Shown in pieces: positions 35,487-43,202 of a stretch of 43,202 bases of DNA. Below the pieces are notes generated by a model, which was given only the letters and a program-made list of their open reading frames with translations, was not told where the DNA came from and ran no database searches. Location: positions 1 through 43,202 of the forward strand of contig CAKZHE010000085.1 of NCBI GenBank assembly GCA_936920195.1, read 5' to 3'. Position 1 is the first letter of the stretch. Every line of letters starts with the position of its first letter. Made by a program: the position numbers and the translations under genes. Source of the stretch: an uncultured cyanobacterium (GTDB lineage: Bacteria; Cyanobacteriota; Cyanobacteriia; Cyanobacteriales; FACHB-T130).

Positions 35487-35912
35487 ATGAAACGATTGGT
35501 TAGTCTACTGGCGTTTTTGGTGCTATTGGTGGGATGCTTGAGTTGGGTAAGCTGGCCTCAACAGGCGATCGCTGCTGATTTGACAAGTTTGGCACTCCGC
35601 CCTACTTTGGTGGCAGAATTGAATTTGCGGAATGCGGCTGATGCCAAGCTGGGTACGGAGTTTGGCAAGAAAATCGATCTTAACAATACCAATGTGAGAG
35701 CTTTTCGCAAGTATCCAGGGTTTTACCCCACAATTGCCTACAAAGTGGTGAGTCATGCGCCCTATGAGAAGGTGGAAGATGTCCTGAAAATTTCTGGACT
35801 GACTGACGACGAAAAGAAACTCCTGGAAGCTAATTTGGACAAGTTTGCCATTACTGCTGTTGACGATACTTTCGTTGAGGGTGGCGATCGCTATAACAAC
35901 GGCTACTACTAA
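35487..35912 (+). CDS. psbU: Photosystem II extrinsic 12 kDa protein PsbU
   Basis: A 141-aa lumenal protein that stabilises the oxygen-evolving complex. A strong Shine-Dalgarno region (AAGGAGGAAGG) precedes ATG 35487. The N-terminus is an export signal ending in QQAIAADL, and the mature part has ELNLRNAADAKLGTEFGKKI, DLNNTNVRAFRKYPGFYPTI and the C-terminal GGDRYNNGYY, all PsbU features. An LVGC sequence at residues 14-17 looks like a lipobox inside the signal peptide. PsbU is not normally a lipoprotein, and the downstream AIA-A site looks like the real cleavage site. It has its own terminator. Confidence 0.95.
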   Translation: MKRLVSLLAFLVLLVGCLSWVSWPQQAIAADLTSLALRPTLVAELNLRNAADAKLGTEFGKKIDLNNTNVRAFRKYPGFYPTIAYKVVSHAPYEKVEDVLKISGLTDDEKKLLEANLDKFAITAVDDTFVEGGDRYNNGYY

Positions 35913-35945
35913 ACTGGTCTAGTAGCAGCTTTTTTCCCAACTGGT

Positions 35946-35987
35946 AGCTAAACCCACTCCTAAAATTAGGGGTGGGTTTAGCTTTAA
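35946..35987 (+). terminator. Terminator of psbU
   Basis: AGCTAAACCCAC at 35946-35957 pairs perfectly with GTGGGTTTAGCT at 35972-35983, followed by TTAAAA. It starts 33 nt after the psbU stop codon. Confidence 0.8.
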
Positions 35988-36019
35988 AACCCTATATTTA
36001 GTTAAGACCAACAACAATT

Positions 36020-36093
36020 CACCCCATCACCCCATCCCCCCACCTCCCCATCTCCCCATCTCCCCATCTCCCTACCTCCCCATCTCCCCATCA
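36020..36093. repeat. CCCCATCTC / CCCCATCAC tandem repeat up to the nadB start codon
   Basis: A C-rich tract of CACCCCAT, CTCCCCAT and similar units ends directly at the nadB ATG. As a result the leader has no purine-rich ribosome binding site. Confidence 0.9.
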
Positions 36094-37749
36094 ATGAACA
36101 TCCCCCCCCAATTTGATGTCTTAGTAGTAGGCGCTGGTGCGGCTGGACTTTATGCGGCGCTGTGCTTGCCCGATAATTTACAAGTTGGTTTAATTGCCAA
36201 AGATACTCTGTCTACTGGGGCGAGCGATTGGGCGCAAGGAGGAATTGCCGCTCCCATCGATCCGGCTGATTCTCCGGAACTACACATAGCAGATACCATG
36301 AGGGCAGGGGCAGGATTGTGCGAATTGACGGCAGTAAGGTTTTTAGTCGAAAATGCCCCCCAATGTATCCAATCTTTGGTAGGAATGGGGGTGGCTTTCG
36401 ATCGCAAAGGCGAAAATTTGGCTTTGACTTTGGAGGCTGCTCACTCTCGCCCTCGCGTCTTACACGCCGCTGATACGACTGGCAGGGCAATGGTGAGTAC
36501 CCTAGTAGCTCAAGTTTTACAACGTCGAAATATTCAAGTTATTTCCCCTGCCTTAGCTCTGGGTTTGTGGCTCCATCCCCAAAGTCAATGCTGTCAAGGG
36601 ATTAGTTTGGCAGTGGAGGGGAAAATTATCTGGGTAAAGGCAGGAGCAGTAGTATTGGCAACGGGAGGGGGAGGACAAGTATTTGCCCAAACTACTAATC
36701 CGGCAGTGAGTACGGGGGATGGGGTGGCGATCGCATGGCGTTCTGGGGCAGTATTAAGGGACTTAGAATTTTGCCAGTTTCATCCCACGGCTCTAACTAA
36801 AGTTGGTGCGCCACGCTTTTTAATTAGTGAGGCGGTGCGGGGGGAAGGGGCGCATTTGGTAGATGATAAGGGGGCAAGATTTGCTTTTGACTATCATCCG
36901 GATGGCGAGCTTGCGCCGAGAGATGTTGTCAGTCGCGCAATTTTTAGTCATTTACAGCGTACTGCTATCGATCCGGCAACGGCTCATGTCTGGTTGGATT
37001 TACGCCCGATTCCGGAAGAGAAAATTCGTCGGCGCTTTCCAAATATTATCCAAGTTTGTCAGCATTGGGGCATCGATCTATTTCGAGAACCCATTCCAGT
37101 CGCTCCGGCGGCTCATTACTGGATGGGGGGGATTGCGACGGATATTCAAAATCGCACTTCTATCCCTGGTTTATATGCTTTGGGCGAAACTGCTAGTACG
37201 GGGGTTCACGGCGCAAATCGGTTGGCGAGCAATTCGTTGTTGGAATGCGTGGTGTTTGGGGCGGAAATGAATGCCATTGCTTTGAGTTGGCAGGAATGCC
37301 CGTTGGTGAAGTTGCCGCCAATTAGTTGCCGTTTGTCGCCGGAGGAAGTTACCCAAATTCATGGGTGGCGGCAGGAGTTACCCCGGTTGGTTTGGCAAAG
37401 TGCTGGAATTTGTCGGGAACAAGGGGTTTTGGAGGGGGCGATCGCGCAAGTAGATCTTTGGCGGCAGGAGTTTGCTAATCTGAGGCTGAGTCAATCTCTG
37501 CTGAATTTAGTTCCGCAGCAAGTGGTTAATTTGGACTTTGCCGATGCCAGTGGGCAATTGAAGGTTTGGGCAGAAACCCGCAATTTACTCGATATTGCCT
37601 CTCTGATCTTGAAAAGTTCGGCTTTTCGGACGGAAAGCCGGGGAGGGCATTATCGTTTGGATTATCCTCAACCAGATCTGAGTTGGCAAGTTCATACTTT
37701 GGTGCAGAGCGAGCGGTTATGGAAATCTCCGCCGCTGGCAGGGGAATGA
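36094..37749 (+). CDS. nadB: L-aspartate oxidase
   Basis: A 551-aa flavoprotein that oxidises L-aspartate to iminoaspartate, the first step of de novo NAD(+) synthesis. It has an FAD-binding motif (DVLVVGAGAAGLYAAL), the SDWAQGGIAAP segment, HSRPRVLHAADTTGRAM and the catalytic region LEFCQFHPTAL. Further features are APRDVVSRAIF and HYWMGGIATDIQNRTSIPGL, then GETASTGVHGANRLASNSLL. The ATG follows a C-rich tandem repeat and lacks a Shine-Dalgarno sequence. NadA and NadC are not in the window. The NrtR-like gene 3.6 kb upstream may regulate it. Confidence 0.95.
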   Translation: MNIPPQFDVLVVGAGAAGLYAALCLPDNLQVGLIAKDTLSTGASDWAQGGIAAPIDPADSPELHIADTMRAGAGLCELTAVRFLVENAPQCIQSLVGMGVAFDRKGENLALTLEAAHSRPRVLHAADTTGRAMVSTLVAQVLQRRNIQVISPALALGLWLHPQSQCCQGISLAVEGKIIWVKAGAVVLATGGGGQVFAQTTNPAVSTGDGVAIAWRSGAVLRDLEFCQFHPTALTKVGAPRFLISEAVRGEGAHLVDDKGARFAFDYHPDGELAPRDVVSRAIFSHLQRTAIDPATAHVWLDLRPIPEEKIRRRFPNIIQVCQHWGIDLFREPIPVAPAAHYWMGGIATDIQNRTSIPGLYALGETASTGVHGANRLASNSLLECVVFGAEMNAIALSWQECPLVKLPPISCRLSPEEVTQIHGWRQELPRLVWQSAGICREQGVLEGAIAQVDLWRQEFANLRLSQSLLNLVPQQVVNLDFADASGQLKVWAETRNLLDIASLILKSSAFRTESRGGHYRLDYPQPDLSWQVHTLVQSERLWKSPPLAGE

Positions 37750-37751
37750 AA

Positions 37752-38284
37752 AAAGTCACGAAGCGGTTTTAGGAAGGGTTGGCAGAAGGAAAGATTTAGG
37801 GGGGAATTGGCTGGAAAGCTTTGAAAATCAGCTTAGGCGGCAGGATTATTCAGATATATGGGCGCACCTTTTCCATTATGAGAACAGCATACCAAATCGG
37901 TCAAAAATTAGCAAGGGGGTAAAATCGCTTTTTTTAAACCAATTTTTTTGCTGCTCATTTGGGGCGATCGCTCATCAACAAGGAGACTTTGGATATCACC
38001 AAAAGGCTAGTGGAAGGTTTCCCCTCTGTTACCCAAAATGTAACTATCGCCCAGAGCGATCGCTGTTGTGAAATTTTGGGAGTTCTTCCGAAAGTCACGA
38101 AGCGGCTTTTAGGAAGGGTTGGCAGAAGGAAAGATTTGGGGGGAATTGGCTGGAAAGCTTTGAAAATCAGCTTAGGCGGCAAAATTATTCAGATATATGG
38201 GCGCACCTTTTCCATTATGAGAACAGCATACCAAATTGCTCAAAAATTAACAAGGGGGTGCGATCGCTTTTTTTAAACCAATTT
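37752..38284. repeat. Direct duplication of about 194 bp with a 145-bp spacer
   Basis: The copies at 37752-37945 and 38091-38284 are about 90% or more identical. Both run from AAAGTCACGAAGCGG to TTTTTTTAAACCAATTT and share TATATGGGCGCACC and TATGAGAACAGCATACC. The first copy starts two nt after the nadB stop codon. The spacer (37946-38090) holds two HIP1 sites. The spacer plus the second copy can be read as a 105-codon frame, but it has no recognisable motif and the first copy does not preserve it, so I do not call a gene. Confidence 0.88.
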
Positions 38285-38425
38285 AGGGAATAGGGAACAG
38301 GGAATAGGGAATAGGGAATAGGGAACAGGGAACAGGGAATAGGGAATAGGGAATAGGGAATAGGGAATAGGAAATAAAGGGAATAGGGAATAAAGGGAAT
38401 AGGAAATAGGAAATAAAGGGAATAA
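38285..38425. repeat. Tandem 7-mer tract (AGGGAATA family)
   Basis: Close to twenty units of GGGAATA and variants (GGGAACA, GGAAATA, AAAGGGAATA) follow directly after the second copy of the 194-bp repeat. It matches the short tandemly repeated sequences known from filamentous cyanobacteria. An ATCACCCC tract follows at 38455-38490. Confidence 0.92.
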
Positions 38426-38494
38426 AGAGCAAAAGTTCATAGTTGGGCTTCAGTATCACCCCATCACCCCATCACCCCATCACCCCACCTCCTA

Positions 38495-40066
38495 CTAATG
38501 TAGGGGCAAGAAAATAGTTAGCACTTCCCCTTCTTGAGGGCGCTGCCGAACAATTAATTTGCCTCCCAAGGCTTGAAAAAGGTTTTTAGTTGCGTTCAGA
38601 TTTAAACTAATATTGCCCGTTTCCGGCTGAAAAGCCAATAATTGCCCCAGGGATTTACCAGTGCCGCTGGCAGCAAATTTACTAAAGTCGCCGGGATGAG
38701 CTTGGGATAGTAATTGCAATTTGAGGCGATCGCCTGCTAATGTCACCTGAACTTGGACATGACTGCCTGAAGGTAAGTTACTGGTAAAATTTTCAATTAA
38801 ACCAGTTAAGACTTGATCTAACATAGCCGGATTGCTGGCAATATTCGGTAGCTTTTTCGGAAGTTCTACATCTAGGGTTAAATTGCGGCGACTGGCTTGT
38901 TTTTGCCAACGGGGAATACTATTCTTTAATAACGAATCCACAGGGGTAGCAGTGAGATTTACTAAGTCTTCTTTAACTTTGGTAGTTTCTAATTCCACCG
39001 CTCGGAAAATCAACTCCATCCGGTCGATTTGTTCGCTACATTCCCGATCGATTGTCTCTAATCTTTTGATGACATCTGGTGGTAAGTCGCTGCGCCTCAA
39101 TAACAACCGAATTAATGTCCGAATAGTAGTTAGAGGAGTTCGGACTTCATGGGCAAAGGCTTGCAGAAGTTCGATATCTCCATCTGGGGGAAAAACTGTT
39201 TCTGTGTTAACAGGAATTTCGTTTTCCCCCCGTTCATAGGAGAAGTTAAAACCAGTCGGTAATAATTTATAAGGTGGAGTTCTACCAATCGCATAAGGTT
39301 TGGTTTTTTGAAGTTCTAATCGCTTGTTTTGAACTGGTTTTTCAGTTTTAACTTCGGCGGGTAAATACTGTAATAATAGACGACTAAATTGAGTTACCGT
39401 CCGATAGTCTGGGGCAACCGGAAAAAATTGATCGACTAAGGCATCAAGTTGGGGGAGAATGGCACGGCGATCGCCAATTAAAATTCGATGGCGCAAGGCT
39501 TCCCAAGCTATTTGGACAACTTCCGGATCGAAAGAAAATAGAAAGGCAGGAAAATGGTGACGATCTGTTCCCAAAACTAAAACTAAACTAAACTTGGCGG
39601 TGAGGACTAAACAAAATTGTTCTGCCACTAAAGGATCGGCAAGCAGCAGCGGTAAGGTATAGGGATATTCGGTGGTTAATGCTGGGGGGAGATTCTCCTC
39701 TAAGGGCAGTTGAAAAGGCATTAATGCCAAACCGTGAAATTGTTCAGCACTAAAAATGGCAGTTTTGAGGCGATGATTTAGCTGGGAATTGCTTAAAACT
39801 GGCACAGGCGAAACTAAAACCAAACCTTTAACTGAGGATTCATCGGGGACTATTTCCGATAAAAGTAACTGTTCTAGGGCGGCGATCGCTCCGCACCATT
39901 CCCGCTCGGCTTTTAATTGCTGGCGCAATAACCGACTGCGATCTCCCGCATAGGCAACCGGGGGAAACTGCTCGAAATCGTCTGTTTCCGGTTGTTGGCT
40001 GCGAACTAAAATTTCGCTCAAAGTTGGCAATAACCACTTCTGCACAAATATCCACCCCTTCAACAC
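38495..40066 (-). CDS. Histidine kinase with DICT-like N-terminal domain
   Basis: A 523-aa soluble protein starting at a GTG at 40066. The N-terminal half has LVLVLGTDRHHFPAFLFSFD and PEVVQIAWEALRHRI, the look of a DICT-type sensory domain found in cyanobacterial kinases. The kinase half has the phosphoacceptor sequence LLQAFAHEVRTPLTTIRTL. The ATPase part is unusual. The N-box region reads VLTGLIENFTSNLP, and the G2 region SGTGKSLGQ lacks the normal GTGLGL. ATP binding may be weak or atypical. No partner response regulator is adjacent. It is divergent from the CHAT gene, with a 158-bp gap. Confidence 0.82.
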   Translation of the reverse strand: MLKGWIFVQKWLLPTLSEILVRSQQPETDDFEQFPPVAYAGDRSRLLRQQLKAEREWCGAIAALEQLLLSEIVPDESSVKGLVLVSPVPVLSNSQLNHRLKTAIFSAEQFHGLALMPFQLPLEENLPPALTTEYPYTLPLLLADPLVAEQFCLVLTAKFSLVLVLGTDRHHFPAFLFSFDPEVVQIAWEALRHRILIGDRRAILPQLDALVDQFFPVAPDYRTVTQFSRLLLQYLPAEVKTEKPVQNKRLELQKTKPYAIGRTPPYKLLPTGFNFSYERGENEIPVNTETVFPPDGDIELLQAFAHEVRTPLTTIRTLIRLLLRRSDLPPDVIKRLETIDRECSEQIDRMELIFRAVELETTKVKEDLVNLTATPVDSLLKNSIPRWQKQASRRNLTLDVELPKKLPNIASNPAMLDQVLTGLIENFTSNLPSGSHVQVQVTLAGDRLKLQLLSQAHPGDFSKFAASGTGKSLGQLLAFQPETGNISLNLNATKNLFQALGGKLIVRQRPQEGEVLTIFLPLH

Positions 40067-40224
40067 TAACCAAATGGAGGTTAATTATTTGCCGTCTATT
40101 CAAGAGCCTATCGGTATTGAACAAATATTTGAGGGTGTAGAACCGAACTAATAGGTGGCAATTTCCACCATCCTAGCTCGAAACTCAGCTATGATGGGAT
40201 TATAGGCTAAACCCAGGATCTGGG

Positions 40225-43044
40225 ATGATGAACTTTAAAATTGGTAATTATTGGCTTTTTCTCGCCACTACGCTACTGCTTTCTAGCGCTATCCCCGTAG
40301 TGGCTCAAATTGTACAATCTCCCAATGGTCAAGGAACAGTAATTAAAGATGGTAATAATCAGGTTGTAGAATCTAAGACTGAAATTGAAAAATTGTGGCA
40401 ATTAGGGGAAGAACAGTATCAAAATAGTCAATTTATCGAAGCGATCGCCACCTATGAACAAATTTTATCCCTTTATCTCCAAATAGGCGATCGCGCTGGG
40501 GAAGCAGAAGCGCTGGAAAGAATCGGCACTATGCACGACTTTTTGGGCGAATATTCCCAAGCGCTAGAAGTATATCAACAAGCTTTGGCGATTAAAAAAG
40601 AGTATGGCGATCGCGCGGGAGAAGGGAGCCTACTAAATAGTATTGGCAACATCTATTATCAACAAGGGGAATATTCCCAAGCTTTGAACTTTTATCAACA
40701 GGTTTTAGCAATTCGCAAGGAAGTTGGCGATTTAGTGGGAGAAGGGCGCACCCTGAATAATATTGGTTTAGTTTATAACAGTTGGGGACAATATCCCCAA
40801 GCCATTGAATATTTTGAGCAAGCTCTGAAGATTGTGCGGGTGGCTAGCAATTTCAAAGGGATTGGAGCATCTTTGAATAATTTAGGTTTAGTTTACAGTC
40901 AATTGGGGCAGTATGACCGAGCCTTTAAATTTTACCAACAAGCTTTAGTTGTCCGCCGCTTTATTGCGGATAATGTGGGAATTGGGACAACTCTGCATAA
41001 TATGGGGTTACTTTATGACCAACAAAAGCAATATAAACTAGCTTTGGAATTATATCAGCAAGCTTTAGCCGTGCGCCAGGGAGCCAACGATAAAGCAGGC
41101 GAAGGAATAACGATTAATAATATCGGTTTGGCTTACAACCAATTGGGCGATCGCGCTCAAGCTTTACAATCTCTTCAACAAGCTTTAAAAATCTTTCAGG
41201 AAATCGGCGATCGCTCTAGTGAAGGTAACACTTTTGATAGTTTAGGCACGGTTTACAAAAGCTTAGGCGATTACCAGCAATCTCTGAATTCCTATCAACA
41301 AGCTTTGACAATTGTCAAGGAATTGGGCAACCGGGATTTAGAAAGATTAGTTCTGAGCAATATTGCTCAACTGCTGGAAGTTGAACAGAAACCGGAATTA
41401 GCCGTCTTTTTTTACAAGCAATCAATTAACCTCACGGAAACTATTCGCCAAGACTTAAGGAAATTACCTCGCGAACAGCAGCAATCCTATACTGAAACTG
41501 TAGCAGATCCCTATCGAAAGTTAGCAAATTTATTATTGCAACAAGACCGAGTTTTAGAAGCCCAACAGGTGCTAGATTTATTAAAGATTCAGGAATTAGA
41601 TAATTATCTACATGACGTGCGGGGGAATGAAAAAACTTCTAAAGGGATAGATTTATTGCCCTCGGAAGAAAAGGTAGAAAAAGATTACAACGATTTACAG
41701 GAGAAAGCCATTAAATTTGGTAAAGAATTAACTAAAATCAGGAATATTCCGGAAGCTAGTCGAACTCCAGAACAACAAAAAAAGCTAGCAGAATTGCAAG
41801 CTTTTCAGCGGGAAATGCGCCAGGAATTCAATCAGTTTATTAACAGTCCGGCGGTGAAAGCGCTGATTAATCAATTGAATAAGACTACCAGTGGCGAAAA
41901 TATTAACTTAGAGATTTTAAATAAATTGCAAGCCCAATTAAAACGCTTGCAACAGAATGCTGTATTTCTTTATCCTTTGGTTTTAGAAGACCGAATTGAA
42001 TTAGTTTTAGTTACTGCCGATTCGCCGCCAACTCATCGCCCAGTTGTCATTAATCGCCAAGATCTGAATCAGGCGATCGCCACTTTCCGCACAGCTTTAC
42101 AAAACCCGCATAGCGATGCCAAAATTCCTGCCCAAAAATTGTACAATTTACTGATCAAACCAATCGCGGCTGACTTGGAGCAAGCTGGGGCGCAAACTAT
42201 TATTTATGCTCCCGATGGACAGTTGCGGTACATCCCCCTAGGAGCTTTACACGATGGCGAACAATGGCTCGCGCAACGTTTTCGGATCAATAATATTACG
42301 GCTTTAAGTTTAACTGATTTGGATACCAAACCTAGCCATAAACCCCACCTATTAGCAGCAGCATTTACGGAAGGACGCTATACTTTCAAAGTTAAAAATA
42401 ACGAGTTTACTTTTGCAGGTTTACCCTTTGCCGGACAAGAAGTGGAAAAATTGGCAACGATGGTTCCAGAAACTACTAAATTGCTAGATCGTAACTTCAG
42501 CCGTGCCGCTACCATTGACCGAATGAACGATTATAATATCGTTCATTTGGCAACTCACGCCGCCTTTGTGTTAGGACAACCAGAGGAATCATTTATCCTA
42601 TTTGGAGATGGCGATCGCGTCACTTTGCGCGATGTGGCCACTTGGTCTTTACCTGATGTCGATTTAATCGTCCTTAGTGCTTGCGAAACCGGGGTAGGCG
42701 GGCAACTAGGCAACGGGGAAGAAATTCTCGGTTTTGGGTATCAAATGCAGAAAACTGGAGTGCGAGCTGCTGTAGCCTCTTTGTGGGCGGTTTCTGATGG
42801 CGGTACTCAAGCCCTAATGAGTGCTTTTTATACTGCCTTAGCCGAGGGAAAATTCACCAAAGCCAATGCGTTACATCAAGCTCAAATTGCCTTAATTACT
42901 GGCAATTATCAAGCTTTAGGTTCGGCGCGGGGTGGGGTAGCAGTGGAAGCATTAATTAGCAGTAAACTACCAGATACAGTTGCCCAGCGTCTCAGCCATC
43001 CCTATTATTGGGCCCCATTTATTCTGATTGGCAATGGGTTGTGA
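40225..43044 (+). CDS. Secreted TPR-CHAT protein (caspase-like peptidase fold)
   Basis: A 939-aa protein with a signal peptide (MMNFKIGNYWLFLATTLLLS ending VVAQ), so it is probably periplasmic or outer-membrane linked. Residues about 55-410 form nine tetratricopeptide repeats of 40 residues (for example LLNSIGNIYYQQGEYSQALN). A helical linker (about 410-600) is followed by a CHAT domain at roughly 620-939. The His-Cys dyad of this caspase/separase-like fold is H778 in VHLATHAAF and C820 in VLSACETGVG; the GFGYQMQKTGVRAAVASLWAV region is also typical. Some CHAT proteins are proteases in defence or cell death, but exported cyanobacterial ones are uncharacterised. No gasdermin-like or effector partner is adjacent. 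Confidence 0.93.
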   Translation: MMNFKIGNYWLFLATTLLLSSAIPVVAQIVQSPNGQGTVIKDGNNQVVESKTEIEKLWQLGEEQYQNSQFIEAIATYEQILSLYLQIGDRAGEAEALERIGTMHDFLGEYSQALEVYQQALAIKKEYGDRAGEGSLLNSIGNIYYQQGEYSQALNFYQQVLAIRKEVGDLVGEGRTLNNIGLVYNSWGQYPQAIEYFEQALKIVRVASNFKGIGASLNNLGLVYSQLGQYDRAFKFYQQALVVRRFIADNVGIGTTLHNMGLLYDQQKQYKLALELYQQALAVRQGANDKAGEGITINNIGLAYNQLGDRAQALQSLQQALKIFQEIGDRSSEGNTFDSLGTVYKSLGDYQQSLNSYQQALTIVKELGNRDLERLVLSNIAQLLEVEQKPELAVFFYKQSINLTETIRQDLRKLPREQQQSYTETVADPYRKLANLLLQQDRVLEAQQVLDLLKIQELDNYLHDVRGNEKTSKGIDLLPSEEKVEKDYNDLQEKAIKFGKELTKIRNIPEASRTPEQQKKLAELQAFQREMRQEFNQFINSPAVKALINQLNKTTSGENINLEILNKLQAQLKRLQQNAVFLYPLVLEDRIELVLVTADSPPTHRPVVINRQDLNQAIATFRTALQNPHSDAKIPAQKLYNLLIKPIAADLEQAGAQTIIYAPDGQLRYIPLGALHDGEQWLAQRFRINNITALSLTDLDTKPSHKPHLLAAAFTEGRYTFKVKNNEFTFAGLPFAGQEVEKLATMVPETTKLLDRNFSRAATIDRMNDYNIVHLATHAAFVLGQPEESFILFGDGDRVTLRDVATWSLPDVDLIVLSACETGVGGQLGNGEEILGFGYQMQKTGVRAAVASLWAVSDGGTQALMSAFYTALAEGKFTKANALHQAQIALITGNYQALGSARGGVAVEALISSKLPDTVAQRLSHPYYWAPFILIGNGL

Positions 43045-43202
43045 AATCAGGACTTATGCAATGCCTCCATCCGTAGTAACGCACCATCAACTAATACTAT
43101 CGATTTAGGATACCATGTAAAGAAGACAGGACTTACGCAGTTGCTCCGCATATAGCGTTTATGGTGCGTTACGCTGCGCTAACACACCCTACTAATAGAG
43201 GT
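43045..43202. repeat. Interspersed repeats at the window end
   Basis: The stretch starts with TCAGGACTTATGCA, then TAACGCACC. The exact 15-mer GACAGGACTTACGCA (also at 1626-1640) lies at 43125-43139, followed by a fragment of the GGTGCGTTACGCT palindrome family. The element may continue past the edge. No gene is seen. Confidence 0.7.

Noticed and set aside
35520-35545. PsbU as a lipoprotein because of LVGC in its signal peptide
   Set aside because: The usual cleavage site AIA-A lies 13 residues further on and PsbU is a soluble lumenal protein; the cysteine is probably coincidental.
37959-38276. A 105-codon gene overlapping the second 194-bp repeat copy
   Set aside because: No known motif, no clear ribosome binding site, and the frame is not kept in the other copy.
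38285-38490. CRISPR-like or coding content in the repeat tract after nadB
   Set aside because: The units are 7- and 8-mers without spacers, the short tandem repeats common in cyanobacteria.

Overview
The window is chromosomal DNA of a cyanobacterium, probably a filamentous, repeat-rich one. The evidence is the frequent HIP1 octamer (GCGATCGC), a psbU gene for the photosystem II lumenal protein, an SLH-OprB iron-uptake porin, cobM, a TPR-CHAT protein, and short tandem repeats typical of filamentous cyanobacteria (GGGAATA-type 7-mers and CCCCATCA-type 8-mers). I cannot name the genus from sequence alone.

Layout. (1) 1-1860: the 5' part of a TnpB gene runs off the left edge, followed by an Rpn/PD-(D/E)XK family gene with an expanded Gln/Gly repeat and a small inverted-repeat element. 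(2) 1850-6470: a secreted FAD oxidoreductase and, divergent from it, an iron-uptake porin. (3) 6470-12070: an Rrf2 regulator with cysK, then lgt, cobM, a flavin reductase-like gene and a second Rpn-like gene. MITE-like elements flank the rrf2-cysK pair. (4) 12065-21130: a signalling block with one separate histidine kinase and a three-gene array. The array is an ethylene-receptor-like, cyanobacteriochrome-like hybrid kinase, a REC-GGDEF-EAL protein and a REC-histidine kinase. (5) 21130-25360: accessory DNA with an ISAs1-type transposase remnant, an AAA ATPase with a shortened PIN-like partner, and a PLP decarboxylase carrying two C-terminal EF-hands. (6) 25360-32490: an N-acetylmuramoyl-L-alanine amidase between a partial and a full copy of a VWA gene. 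Three more minus-strand genes follow (nicotinamidase-like hydrolase, protein kinase with zinc ribbon, PP2C phosphatase), then a divergent Nudix/NrtR-type regulator. (7) 32740-38500: mgtC, ilvC, 1-Cys peroxiredoxin, psbU and nadB, then 745 bp of duplicated and tandem repeats. (8) 38495-43202: a histidine kinase and a secreted TPR-CHAT protein, ending in interspersed repeats.

How genes may work together. Rrf2 directly before cysK resembles the CymR-CysK arrangement for sulfur control. The kinase/PP2C/VWA trio has the same three activities as E. coli YegI/YegK/YegL. Here it is joined by a nicotinamidase-like hydrolase and an NrtR-like regulator, suggesting a phosphosignalling module linked to NAD(+) metabolism; nadB lies 3.6 kb further on. 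The three-gene array could couple a light or ethylene signal to cyclic-di-GMP and phosphotransfer.

Repeats. At least eight families occupy most intergenic spaces. One supplies part of the possible N-terminus of the FAD oxidoreductase and another forms the whole near leader of nadB. All calls come from reading the sequence without database searches.
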